A stretch of 61,947 nucleotides of DNA, from assembly GCF_025351285.1 (NCBI RefSeq), contig NZ_JANXWG010000058.1, positions 1-61,947 of the forward strand, in the 5' to 3' direction. This document shows positions 10,205-18,261 of the stretch, in pieces (the first letter of the stretch is position 1; each line of letters begins with the position of its first letter). The notes under the pieces were generated by a model, which was not told the origin of the DNA, searched no databases, and saw only the letters and a program-made list of their open reading frames with translations. Made by a program: the position numbers and the translations under genes. Source of the DNA: Novosphingobium sp. Its GTDB lineage: Bacteria; Pseudomonadota; Alphaproteobacteria; Sphingomonadales; Sphingomonadaceae.

Positions 10205-10891
10205 TCAGCTTGCCGTATAGGTAGAACACGACGCGACGGGTGAGGGGTTGCTGGCATCGAGCTGGTAAATTTGTGACAAGTCGCGGCTGTCGCGGACGTT
10301 GAACGATGCCGTGGTGCTGATCGTCCGGCTGGTCGCGAACATGGTTCCGACGATAGGCTGGTAATTGTAGGTGATTTCTACAAACATCACGGCGTCGCCG
10401 GTATTGGCGGTGACGATGTTGCCCGCCGGACCCATGCCGTTGAGACCGCCGGCCGTGCCCGTGCCTTGGCTGCCATACGCCGACGACACGTTCAGCACGC
10501 CCTTGCAGCGCTGCCAATGGATGTACTGGTTGGTGGTGCTGGGCACGACTTCCAGGCTGCTGATGATCACGCGGCCGTTGCCAAGCACATTGAGCCCGCC
10601 CCCTTGCAACTGCCCGCCCAGCAGCAAGTCATTGATATCGCTTTCGTAAACTTTCTTGTTCTGGAGCGCTGACTGGTCGCCGATCCGCGAGGCATCGTCG
10701 GCAATCTGCATCGCGATCTGGCTTATCCGCATGTGGGTAACCGCAAGGTTGGCGGTTTCCACGCCATAAAGGCCCGCGATCAGCAACAACGGCAGCGACA
10801 GCGCAAACTCTACCGCGGCAACCCCCGATTGCGCGTACCCGAGTATGCCGAGCCGACGGCGGGCGTTGCGCAAAAGTGTCCTGGGGATCAT
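10205..10891 (-). CDS. TadE-like pilus assembly pseudopilin (minor), minus-strand cassette
   Basis: About 228 residues. A short basic N-terminus (LLRNARRRLGILGYAQS) precedes a hydrophobic pseudopilin-like helix GVAAVEFALSLPLLLIAGLYG with the conserved Glu of TadE/TadF pseudopilins (AVEFAL). The rest is a periplasmic beta-rich domain, with QYIHWQRCKGVLNV and AVMFVEITYNYQPIVG. The same landmarks occur in the plus-strand gene at 16328-17002 (QYIHWQRCIGNLAV, AVMFVELYYNYNGLFG), so the two are paralogues. ATG 10891 has GAGG about 9 bases upstream; an ATG at 10900 is the alternative. It is the third gene of a TadG-TadE-TadE operon, starting just after the previous stop. Such proteins are thought to help assemble or anchor Flp/Tad pili; a specific role is not visible. 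Confidence 0.8.
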   Translation of the reverse strand: MIPRTLLRNARRRLGILGYAQSGVAAVEFALSLPLLLIAGLYGVETANLAVTHMRISQIAMQIADDASRIGDQSALQNKKVYESDINDLLLGGQLQGGGLNVLGNGRVIISSLEVVPSTTNQYIHWQRCKGVLNVSSAYGSQGTGTAGGLNGMGPAGNIVTANTGDAVMFVEITYNYQPIVGTMFATSRTISTTASFNVRDSRDLSQIYQLDASNPSPVASCSTYTAS

Positions 10892-10902
10892 TGCCAACAT
10901 CC

Positions 10903-11517
10903 TCACGGGCAATACCTCACGGTTGGGGGTGAACTTTGCTGCAGGCCATAAGGCTGGTTGCGCAGCACGGTGCTGCCGTTCACCGTGACATTGGTCGGGA
11001 TATTGATGAAGCCGGCGATGGGGAAGGCGCGCGGAAAGGTCATCGTTGCGGTGTAAAGCACCGCGTCGCGCGCGCCGCCCAGGCCGATGCTGCCCTGGTC
11101 CCGGTCCCAGCCGCCGTTGTTGTTGACGTCCTCGAACGGTTCGCCGGCATCGCACGTGCCGTTGCTGTTGGTATCCGTGAACTGCTCTGCAACCCCCACC
11201 TTGCTGAAGCTGGCGTAGCTTTTGCGCTTGAAGGTAACGGTCGCGTCGATGATCGCGGTGCGCACCGACGATGTCACGGCGGCGTCGATCGTTGCCGTGG
11301 AACCCGCCGCGCCTTCGATGGTGGAATTGCGAGCGGCCTGCTGCAACGCGCCCTGAAGCAGGGTTTGTGCATACATGGTGTAGGCCATGTCGAAAATCCC
11401 GAGCAGGCTGATCAGCAGCACCGGGGCGAGCAGTGCGAATTCCACCACGGTAACGCCGCGTTTGTCGCACCCAAGAGCGCGGCACCACCGATGTGCCGGT
11501 AGCCTGAACTGGCTCAT
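10903..11517 (-). CDS. TadE-family pseudopilin with calcium-loop-like motif, minus-strand cassette
   Basis: 204 residues. Basic leader, then GVTVVEFALLAPVLLISLLG, a TadE-type prepilin segment with the conserved Glu, and the downstream ALQQAARNSTIEG segment of the family. The unusual part is residues about 130-160: DTNSNGTCDAGEPFED then VNNNGGWDRDQG, two aspartate/asparagine-rich loops of the DxNxNGxxD type that resemble calcium-binding loops. Its paralogue at 15705-16328 carries the same tandem motif. ATG 11517 overlaps the stop of the upstream TadG gene (ATGA), supporting both the start and coupling. Cysteines occur in the loop (GTCD) and at the C-terminus (RYCP). TadE assignment is from the N-terminal segment; calcium binding is inference. 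Confidence 0.8.
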   Translation of the reverse strand: MSQFRLPAHRWCRALGCDKRGVTVVEFALLAPVLLISLLGIFDMAYTMYAQTLLQGALQQAARNSTIEGAAGSTATIDAAVTSSVRTAIIDATVTFKRKSYASFSKVGVAEQFTDTNSNGTCDAGEPFEDVNNNGGWDRDQGSIGLGGARDAVLYTATMTFPRAFPIAGFINIPTNVTVNGSTVLRNQPYGLQQSSPPTVRYCP

Positions 11518-13523
11518 CCCGAAATCCTCAAGTTGCTGACGCCCTTGGAGATCTGGGCGAATGCGGCGGCAAGTTCGGTGCTGTTGGCAGCGCTGAACGA
11601 GTGACCTGGGCCCGCGCAATCGGTCATGATCGGGTTGAGCGTGGTGCCGAAGGCGATGAACCACACGGTGATGTTCTTGTTCTTGATTGCGTTGCACGCA
11701 TAAGTGAAGCGCTTCTCCACGACTTGCGTCAGCGAGATTGGAGAATTGGGTGTCCAGCGCCGCTGGTCGAGCGGTTCCACACCATACGTGCCATAGCTGA
11801 TATCCAGCGGCGCGGTCTGGCCGTCGGTCAGCATGATGACGTTGCGCTTGGTCGTGTTCGACGGCGAGGCATCGGCATTTTCGCTGGCAAACAGGCCGGT
11901 CGGAGAAATCAGCCGGCCGCCCCAGATCATGCCGATGTCGTGGTACGTGCTGCCCGCAGCAACCAGGTTTGTCAGATAGCCGTCGAGATCGGCCGCCTCC
12001 CAGACCTGCAACTTCTTCGAGGGCGGCGGACAGGCTGCAAAGCCCGCTTCACCGGGTGCGATATATTCATCGTTGGTCACCTTCACACCGGTGTCGAAAC
12101 TGCCGCCGCCAGACCAGTCGAGCTGCCGTTCATATATAAGGTCGGGGTATTGGGGACGCCATTGCGTTGCCGGGTTGCTGGCATCGGGGACACGGTCGAG
12201 AACAAGATCGAGCGCCCGGCCGAGATCGACATTGGCATAATCATCGATCTCGTAAGTGGCGCGCTCCTCCATGCAGCCGTTCGAATCGGTCCGCCAGCCT
12301 GCTGTCGAAAGCGTCACAGGCTGATAGCTCCACTTCACGTTCGACTTCTGCGCGGGATTGGTGATATACTGCCACGTATCGACGTAGTTCAGGTAAGTTG
12401 TCTTCGTGACGATGCACGTCAGGCCCTGCATGGCGACGCTGTAGTCCGCGCCGTTGCGGGTACGCTGATACGTCAAGACCGTGCTGGTTCCCGCCGGTGG
12501 CCCGGCGAAGGGCTTTGTCTCGCTACCGGTCTGCGCGATGCTGGGCGTGCCCGTGCTGGGCGGCAAAGGGTTTTTGCACTTGAATTTCAAGGTGAACAGA
12601 TCGAAGCTCGCGGGATAGCTCTGGTCGACGTTGCTGCTCGAGGTGCCCGACACCGGCGAGATCGCTGTGTAGAAGCTGTAAGTACCGTTGGCATCGGACG
12701 TATTGGTCAGCGTACGTGACTGGTACGTCCAATTCGGCACGACCCATTCGTCCTTGAGCACGCCGCCCACGTTGACATTGGTGGAATAGGGCACGAACCC
12801 GAAGCGGATGCGGGTGCCCGGCACCTGGTTGGTGGCGGTCTGGCTCCAGAAATCCTTGACGACCTTGCGCACCGCCGAAATTTTCGACTGGCTATCCCCG
12901 GACAGCGTTTCGTTCATCGATCCGGTTACGTCGAGCACCATCATGATGTCGGTGTTGGTTACCGTCATCTGCGCGGTGCAGGTGATCGCCATCGGCACGC
13001 TGGTCAGCCCGAAGATGGCCATCAGGGTCGTTGGCTCGATCAGGCTCGCGGTACCCTTGATCGACAAGTCCGGGTTGACCGTAACGTTGAACGCCAGGTT
13101 CCGCGCGCCATACATGCCATCGGGAAAATTGGATTTGAACAGCATCCTGCCGCGGTTGATGGCGGTAAGCTGATCGTCGCCGCTGGTGGCGTTGAAATTT
13201 GCCATGCCCGCGACCTGTTTACGTGCGGCCAGCGTCCCGGCGTCGTAGGCTTGCTGGAGCCGCGACTGAACGACGTAAAGCCGCCCCATGTCGATGCTGC
13301 TGCCGACAAGCGCCAGAAGCGGAAACAACGCCGCTGCAATCAGCGCGATCATATTGCCCGCCCGATCGGCAAGCAGCCGCGCGAACAGGCCGGGGTTTTT
13401 GCCGGTGGTCGGCCGAGTACTCGACCTGGAAATCGGCCAAGGACAATAGCGCGTCGAATGCGATGGGCGCGCGTGGCCGGATGGGTCGCTGTCGGATGGC
13501 ATCGCAGGCTGGTTAACCGCCAA
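11514..13523 (-). CDS. tadG: TadG-like Flp pilus protein with von Willebrand A domain, minus-strand cassette
   Basis: 669 residues. Near residues 50-95 is the TadE/TadG-like segment RAGNMIALIAAALFPLLALVG, followed by DMGRLYVVQSRLQQAYDAG. A von Willebrand A domain begins near residue 190 with the MIDAS strand MMVLDVTGSMNETL (a DxTxS variant of DxSxS). Later landmarks are FVPYSTNVNVG, a second CMEERATYEI element, YHDIGMIWGGRLISPTG and IMLTDGQTAP, and the C-terminus ends NLRISG. TadG-like proteins sit in the inner membrane with a periplasmic A-domain and act in Flp/Tad pilus biogenesis. The start at 13523 is a TTG; an in-frame ATG at 13502 is equally plausible. It heads a minus-strand operon with two TadE genes. 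The divergent gene at 13717 is a paralogue with the same domain order and the same C-terminal residues. Confidence 0.85.
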   Translation of the reverse strand: MAVNQPAMPSDSDPSGHARPSHSTRYCPWPISRSSTRPTTGKNPGLFARLLADRAGNMIALIAAALFPLLALVGSSIDMGRLYVVQSRLQQAYDAGTLAARKQVAGMANFNATSGDDQLTAINRGRMLFKSNFPDGMYGARNLAFNVTVNPDLSIKGTASLIEPTTLMAIFGLTSVPMAITCTAQMTVTNTDIMMVLDVTGSMNETLSGDSQSKISAVRKVVKDFWSQTATNQVPGTRIRFGFVPYSTNVNVGGVLKDEWVVPNWTYQSRTLTNTSDANGTYSFYTAISPVSGTSSSNVDQSYPASFDLFTLKFKCKNPLPPSTGTPSIAQTGSETKPFAGPPAGTSTVLTYQRTRNGADYSVAMQGLTCIVTKTTYLNYVDTWQYITNPAQKSNVKWSYQPVTLSTAGWRTDSNGCMEERATYEIDDYANVDLGRALDLVLDRVPDASNPATQWRPQYPDLIYERQLDWSGGGSFDTGVKVTNDEYIAPGEAGFAACPPPSKKLQVWEAADLDGYLTNLVAAGSTYHDIGMIWGGRLISPTGLFASENADASPSNTTKRNVIMLTDGQTAPLDISYGTYGVEPLDQRRWTPNSPISLTQVVEKRFTYACNAIKNKNITVWFIAFGTTLNPIMTDCAGPGHSFSAANSTELAAAFAQISKGVSNLRISG

Positions 13524-13716
13524 CCCTTAACAACCGGAAAAAGAGTAAGCGGCGGTCGTTAACGGCGGTTTTTGTGGTGTCCGGCCTAATGATATCGACG
13601 GGAGCCCTGCCCCGGACACTGGCGCGGTTCGGCGCCAAGGTGCCGCAATTCTTAACGAATTTTTAGCTGTCCGACCGATAAGACCCCTAGCAAGTTGGAA
13701 TCTGGACAGGACCGCA
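13524..13716. promoter_or_regulatory. Divergent control region between the two Tad cassettes with CtrA-like TTAA motifs
   Basis: This 193-base spacer separates two divergently transcribed TadG genes. It and its left edge contain four TTAAC/GTTAA-type motifs: TTAA at 13513-13516, 13527-13530, 13559-13562 and 13652-13655. The last is part of TTAA-N7-TTAG (13652-13666), close to the alphaproteobacterial CtrA consensus TTAA-N7-TTAA. CtrA control of Tad pilus genes is established in other alphaproteobacteria; here it is inferred from motif match only. No convincing sigma-70 boxes were picked. Confidence 0.4.
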
Positions 13717-15708
13717 ATGCGCTTGGGCAAGTCATCGACCGCACGGATCGCTGAAGGGTTGGCAACACTGGTTCGCGATTCCGCGGGCAACATCCTGCCA
13801 TTGACCGCGATGAGCGTGTTCGTGCTGACCGCGCTGGTTGGCAGTGCCGTGGATCTCAGCCGCGTATATCACGCCCAGAACCGCTTGCAGAGCGCTTGCG
13901 ATGCGGGCGTTCTGGCGGGGCGCCGCGCCGAAATGACCAATGGCTACGATACCAATGCGCAAGCTACCGCACAGACTTATTTCAAGGCCAACTTCGACGA
14001 GACCCAGCAGGGCAGTAAAGCCAACACCACCACGCTGACCACAACCACGCCCGACAGCGGCAACACCGTAAACGGTTCGGCGACCACGACCGTACCGATG
14101 CTGATGATGCACTTGTTCGGCAAGACCTCGATCGTGTTGACCTCGAAATGCACCGGCACGATGGGCATCGGCAATTCGGACGTGACCTTCGTGCTCGATA
14201 CGACGGGTTCGATGAGCGACACGATGTCGGACGGTACGGTCAAGATCACCGGGCTCAAGGCCGCAGTGAAGAATTTCTGGGTGACGCTCAACACCACCGT
14301 CGCAAACACCAATGCCCGAGTGCGCTATGCATTCGTGCCATATAGCACCACGGTCAATGTGGGCGCTGCGCTCAACACGCTCAACAACAGCTATCTGGCA
14401 GACAGCCACGGCTACCAGTCCGTGGTGCCGCTGTTCGATTCTGGAACCAACGTTGATTTTGCCAACTACACGACAACGGTTCCGCAGAATATCTATCAGT
14501 ACAATAGCACTTACAACGGCAGCGTGTCACAATATTCGACTACAGCCTATTCAGATCAAGATGCCTGTATGGCCGCCTATCCGTCATCAAACTGGGTAAA
14601 TGGGACGACAACGACGACCAATGCCAACACATCAATGAGAAAAAATGGCAATTGGTACAACGAAAACGTGGCGACATCGATCACCTCAACCCCGCAGACG
14701 CTCCAGAATTATTCGTGCTGGCATTCCGGTAACAGCTATTACATGTATGTTTACACTTCGTATCGTGCGCGCAAGGTTTACACCTATGACGCGGGAGTCG
14801 GTGCGGTATCCAGCACCACGAACTACACCTCGTTCGACCACTACGATTTCAAGCTGGTAAAGTATGACACCTCGGTGTTCAACACATTCGCCCCAGTTAA
14901 CACGCCAACGGGTTCGGGCGGCGCTACGCAGACATCGACCTGGGACGGGTGCATCGAAGAACGCGCGACCGTGCCCGCGACCACGGTCACGTTCGATGCC
15001 GGATCGGGCGCAATCAGCCCCTCGGGCGCGACCGACCTTGACATCGATTCCGCACCAACCAGCAACGAGTCTACCAAATGGGCGCCGATGTGGCCCACAG
15101 TCACCACCATGCGCACCGGTTCATCGAGTGCGTCGACATATGCGCAGGACATCGTGCTGGGCAGCTTCGGCAACAGCCCGGGCTATGCCTGCCCGGCCGC
15201 CGCAAAGACGCTGCAAAGCTGGACGCAGACGACGTTCAACAGCTATGTCGATACGTTGACCCCCAACGGCGATACCTACCATGACATCGGCATGATCTGG
15301 GGCGCTCGGTTGAGTTCGCCCACCGGCATCTGGTCCACGCTGGTCAACACCGCGCCGACCAATGCGGGCAATGTCGCACGCCACATCATCTACATGACCG
15401 ACGGCATCCCCAATTCTTACAACTACGAGTACCAGGCTTACGGCATCGAGGCACACGACAAGCGCATCACCACCAACGGCACCGACGATGCCAACGCGCT
15501 GCACGAGGCCCGCTTTCGCGCGATTTGCGATGCGGTAAAGGCCAAGGGCATCCGCATCTGGGTGATCGGCTACACCAGCGCCCTGACCTCGGATCTTTCG
15601 TACTGTGCCTCGCCCAACAGTTCGTACACCGCCTACACCTCGTCCGAAATCAACACTGCGTTCCAGCAGATCGCCAAGCAGATCGGTGAACTGAGGATTT
15701 CGGGATGA
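13717..15708 (+). CDS. tadG: TadG-like Flp pilus protein with von Willebrand A domain, plus-strand cassette
   Basis: 663 residues, paralogous to the minus-strand gene at 11514-13523. The N-terminal pseudopilin-like segment is SAGNILPLTAMSVFVLTALV, followed by DLSRVYHAQNRLQSACDAGV. The A-domain starts near residue 153 with TFVLDTTGSMSDTM (DxTxS MIDAS variant), followed by FVPYSTTVNVG, a CIEERAT element, YHDIGMIWGARLSSPTG and IYMTDGIP, and ends ELRISG. Residues about 240-400 form a Thr/Asn/Tyr-rich low-complexity insertion with lower GC and scattered cysteines, diverging strongly from the paralogue. ATG 13717 is preceded by GGACAGG. The stop overlaps the next start (ATGA). A role as envelope-anchored Tad pilus component is inferred from the family. 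Confidence 0.85.
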   Translation: MRLGKSSTARIAEGLATLVRDSAGNILPLTAMSVFVLTALVGSAVDLSRVYHAQNRLQSACDAGVLAGRRAEMTNGYDTNAQATAQTYFKANFDETQQGSKANTTTLTTTTPDSGNTVNGSATTTVPMLMMHLFGKTSIVLTSKCTGTMGIGNSDVTFVLDTTGSMSDTMSDGTVKITGLKAAVKNFWVTLNTTVANTNARVRYAFVPYSTTVNVGAALNTLNNSYLADSHGYQSVVPLFDSGTNVDFANYTTTVPQNIYQYNSTYNGSVSQYSTTAYSDQDACMAAYPSSNWVNGTTTTTNANTSMRKNGNWYNENVATSITSTPQTLQNYSCWHSGNSYYMYVYTSYRARKVYTYDAGVGAVSSTTNYTSFDHYDFKLVKYDTSVFNTFAPVNTPTGSGGATQTSTWDGCIEERATVPATTVTFDAGSGAISPSGATDLDIDSAPTSNESTKWAPMWPTVTTMRTGSSSASTYAQDIVLGSFGNSPGYACPAAAKTLQSWTQTTFNSYVDTLTPNGDTYHDIGMIWGARLSSPTGIWSTLVNTAPTNAGNVARHIIYMTDGIPNSYNYEYQAYGIEAHDKRITTNGTDDANALHEARFRAICDAVKAKGIRIWVIGYTSALTSDLSYCASPNSSYTAYTSSEINTAFQQIAKQIGELRISG

Positions 15709-16328
15709 TCGAAAACGTGGCTTTCACTCGCCTGCGCGCCGGGACCACTAGTATGCGCGGTTTGGCAATGGACAATTCTGGCGCCGGGACGCTCGAGTTT
15801 GCGCTGGTCATCCCGGTCTTCCTGATGTTGATCTTCGGCGTGATCGACCTTGGCCAGATGGCATATGGCCAATCTGTGCTGAACGGTGCCGTGCAGCAGG
15901 CGGCGCGAAATTCGGCGCTTGAAACGGCCAACACCACGACAACCGATCAGCTCGTGAAAGACACCGTAACCCCGGTCCTGCCAGGCGCAACGATCACCTC
16001 GACCCGCACCAACTACTACGATTTTTCCGATATCAGCCGGAAGGAAAAGTGGACCGACAGCAATGCCAACGGCCGCTGCGACAACGGCGAACCTTACGTT
16101 GACGAAAACGGCAACGGCCATTGGGATTCCGACATCGGCGAAAGTGGCAACGGCAGTGCGAACGACGTCGTGATCTACACGGTCACCGCAGCTTACACGC
16201 CGGTCATTGCCATTCCGCTTGTGGCCGGTGCATTCCGCCAACAAATCACCCTGACATCAAGCGCGGTAAAGAAGAACCAGCCGTTCGCAAACCAGGTCAG
16301 CTACGGAACGGTTACCGGTACGTGCTGA
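15705..16328 (+). CDS. TadE-family pseudopilin with calcium-loop-like motif, plus-strand cassette
   Basis: 207 residues. The pseudopilin segment is GAGTLEFALVIPVFLMLIFG, carrying the TadE glutamate, then AVQQAARNSALET. Residues about 113-145 hold DSNANGRCDNGEPYVDENG and NGHWDSDIGESG, the same tandem DxNxNGxxD design as its paralogue at 10903-11517. The rest is a periplasmic domain ending in a cysteine (GTC). ATG 15705 overlaps the TadG stop and the TGA overlaps the next ATG, so the three genes are coupled. Likely a minor pilin or pilus-assembly factor. Calcium binding is inferred from the spacing of acidic residues only. Confidence 0.8.
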   Translation: MIENVAFTRLRAGTTSMRGLAMDNSGAGTLEFALVIPVFLMLIFGVIDLGQMAYGQSVLNGAVQQAARNSALETANTTTTDQLVKDTVTPVLPGATITSTRTNYYDFSDISRKEKWTDSNANGRCDNGEPYVDENGNGHWDSDIGESGNGSANDVVIYTVTAAYTPVIAIPLVAGAFRQQITLTSSAVKKNQPFANQVSYGTVTGTC

Positions 16329-17002
16329 TGCAGTTCACCGCCACGCGTCGCGTTCCCGGCCTAATGCGCGCGCTGCTTGGATCGACCTCGGGCGCGGCCG
16401 CGATCGAATTCGCGCTGACGCTGCCGCTGTTGCTGACCCTTACATTCTTCGGCACCGAAATCGCATACGAAGCCTCGGTCAACATGGAGATGAGCCAGAT
16501 TGCGCTATCGGCTGCGGACAATGCCTCGCGTCTCGAACAGACCAACAACTCTGCCGTGACCCCGACGGTGACGGAGGCCGACGTCGCCTCGGTCATGAAC
16601 GGCGTGCTCAAGCAGGGGGCGGCCTACAATTTCCAGACCAATGGCCGCGTCATCCTGTCGAGCCTTGAAACCGATCCATCGACCGGCAAGCAATATATCC
16701 ACTGGCAGCGCTGTATCGGCAACCTTGCGGTCCAGTCGGTCTATGGCAACGACACCACGCGAAACGGGCTGAGCGGGGCCACGATCACCAGCCTGGGCAG
16801 CGGCGCGGTCAAGGTTTCGGCCCCAGCCGCAAGCAACAATCAGGCGGTAATGTTCGTTGAACTTTACTACAATTACAATGGCTTGTTTGGCACGATGTTC
16901 ATGCCGCAACAACGCTTCGCACACGAAGGCGCCTTCATCACGCGTGACAGCCGCAACTTGTCGGCGGGCCTGACCGGAACCAAGACCACGCCTTGCACCT
17001 GA
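16328..17002 (+). CDS. TadE-like pilus assembly pseudopilin (minor), plus-strand cassette
   Basis: 224 residues, paralogous to the minus-strand gene at 10205-10891. Basic leader TRRVPGLMRALLGSTS, then GAAAIEFALTLPLLLTLTFFG with the conserved Glu, then a periplasmic domain with QYIHWQRCIGNLAV and AVMFVELYYNYNGLFG, and a C-terminal cysteine. ATG 16328 overlaps the previous stop (TGATG). It ends the plus-strand TadG-TadE-TadE set. The prepilin peptidase, secretin and ATPase genes of the Tad system are not in the window. No terminator was seen in the 51 bases before the next gene. Confidence 0.8.
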   Translation: MQFTATRRVPGLMRALLGSTSGAAAIEFALTLPLLLTLTFFGTEIAYEASVNMEMSQIALSAADNASRLEQTNNSAVTPTVTEADVASVMNGVLKQGAAYNFQTNGRVILSSLETDPSTGKQYIHWQRCIGNLAVQSVYGNDTTRNGLSGATITSLGSGAVKVSAPAASNNQAVMFVELYYNYNGLFGTMFMPQQRFAHEGAFITRDSRNLSAGLTGTKTTPCT

Positions 17003-17053
17003 TCCTTCGCGGCTGCTCTTGCGCCGGTCGGCCAGATTGCGCAGGAACCGCGC

Positions 17054-17641
17054 GTGAGCGCAGAAACCCCGATCCTTGATCCACAACACCCGCCGGCCCG
17101 ACTGGCGCTGGCTTACGCACTGGCTGCCGATCGGCAACTATGGTCTGCATATTTCGCGCTAGAAGCCCGGCTGGCAGACGCGGGCAGGCGTACATCGCAA
17201 CCGATGATGGCGCAGTTGCGGCTGGCGTGGTGGCGTGATCGGCTGAATGCGCCGGCCTCAGACTGGCCCACAGGCGAGCCTCTGCTCGCTGCGCTGGCTC
17301 CGTGGGATGGCGAGCGCGGGGCTTTGGTAGGGCTGGTCGATGGCTGGGAGGCGTTGCTGGTCGCCGACGATGCGGGCCGGGCGCTTGCCGAAGCACGCGT
17401 CCTGGCCATGCTGGCGCTCGCCCGGCTGCTGAAGGTCGACGCTGCACCCGCGATCGAAGCCGCCGCGCGGGATTGGCTGGCGCCAGGGACCGACACGCGC
17501 AATCGATCGTTGCCAAGGCCGATGCGCCCTCTGGCGGTGTTGCGCATGCTGGCTTTGCGCGAGGCTGCGCGGCGGGGCGGTTCGACCCAACCGCTGGGCG
17601 ACGCGCTCGCCTTGCTACGGTTGGCGCTGACAGGCCGTTGA
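17054..17641 (+). CDS. Short squalene/phytoene synthase-like protein, probably non-catalytic
   Basis: 195 residues, Ala/Leu-rich and helical. The recognisable family element is MMAQLRLAWWRDRL near residues 50-63, which matches the QxRLxWWRD helix of squalene/phytoene synthases and of the mitochondrial complex I factor NDUFAF6. Full-length members are about 260-300 residues with two Asp-rich DxxxD motifs; neither is evident here, so prenyl-transferase activity is unlikely. GTG 17054 was chosen because AGGAA lies upstream and no ATG gives a sensible N-terminus. It directly follows the Tad cassette and may share its transcript. A role in complex I assembly by analogy with NDUFAF6 is speculation. 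Confidence 0.6.
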   Translation: MSAETPILDPQHPPARLALAYALAADRQLWSAYFALEARLADAGRRTSQPMMAQLRLAWWRDRLNAPASDWPTGEPLLAALAPWDGERGALVGLVDGWEALLVADDAGRALAEARVLAMLALARLLKVDAAPAIEAAARDWLAPGTDTRNRSLPRPMRPLAVLRMLALREAARRGGSTQPLGDALALLRLALTGR

Positions 17642-17757
17642 CGGGTCCTGCCGTTTTGGCAGCATCGGACACTTTGCAAGGCGGTGTGGCAGGCTAGACA
17701 GTCCCGCAACGGACTGCCTTGACCCTAGGTGGCCGGATTGTTGCGGAGCCATCGCGC

Positions 17758-18258
17758 ATGAACCGGACTTTGCTGGGAGGGTTGGCGGCGCTGCTGATGG
17801 TGGCGGCGGGGGTGTTCTGGTGGCAGGGCCGCGCGGCGGTCGAACGCAACGCGCCACCGCCCGAAGTCGCGGCTGCCCAAGAAGAACAAGCCGACGCCGA
17901 CCTGGCCGAATCGCCCGAAGGCCTGCCCACCGATCACGCCAGCAAACGCGGCGCCGCGCTGCCCGAGGAAACCGAAGCGAGCAAGGAACAGCGCCGCTTC
18001 GATCGTTATGACCGCGATCATGACGGGCGGATCACCACCACCGAATTGCTCGCTCCGCGCGTCAAGGCATTCAAGAAGCTCGACATCAACGGCGATAACC
18101 TGCTCAGCTTCGACGAATGGTCGATTGCGACCCGCAAGCGGTTCAAGAAGATGGACCTGAACGGCGACGGCGTGATCAGCCCGCAGGAACTTGCCGCCTC
18201 GAAGAAGCCTGCAAAGCGCAAGCAGAAGTGCAAATGCGCGGCGCCACCGGGCGATTGA
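17758..18258 (+). CDS. Membrane-anchored or secreted EF-hand calcium-binding protein
   Basis: 166 residues. An N-terminal hydrophobic segment (LLGGLAALLMVAAGVFWW, residues 4-21) acts as signal or anchor, followed by an acidic, Gln/Glu-rich spacer. Three EF-hand loops follow: DRDHDGRITTTE (about residues 85-96), DINGDNLLSFDE (about 107-118) and DLNGDGVISPQE (about 131-142), all with Asp at loop positions 1, 3 and/or 5 and Glu at 12. The C-terminus is Lys-rich with two cysteines (KRKQKCKC). ATG 17758 has GGAG 9 bases upstream. It converges with trmFO, leaving 3 bases between stops. A periplasmic calcium-sensing or buffering role is inferred from the loops. Confidence 0.8.
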   Translation: MNRTLLGGLAALLMVAAGVFWWQGRAAVERNAPPPEVAAAQEEQADADLAESPEGLPTDHASKRGAALPEETEASKEQRRFDRYDRDHDGRITTTELLAPRVKAFKKLDINGDNLLSFDEWSIATRKRFKKMDLNGDGVISPQELAASKKPAKRKQKCKCAAPPGD

Positions 18259-18261
18259 CCG

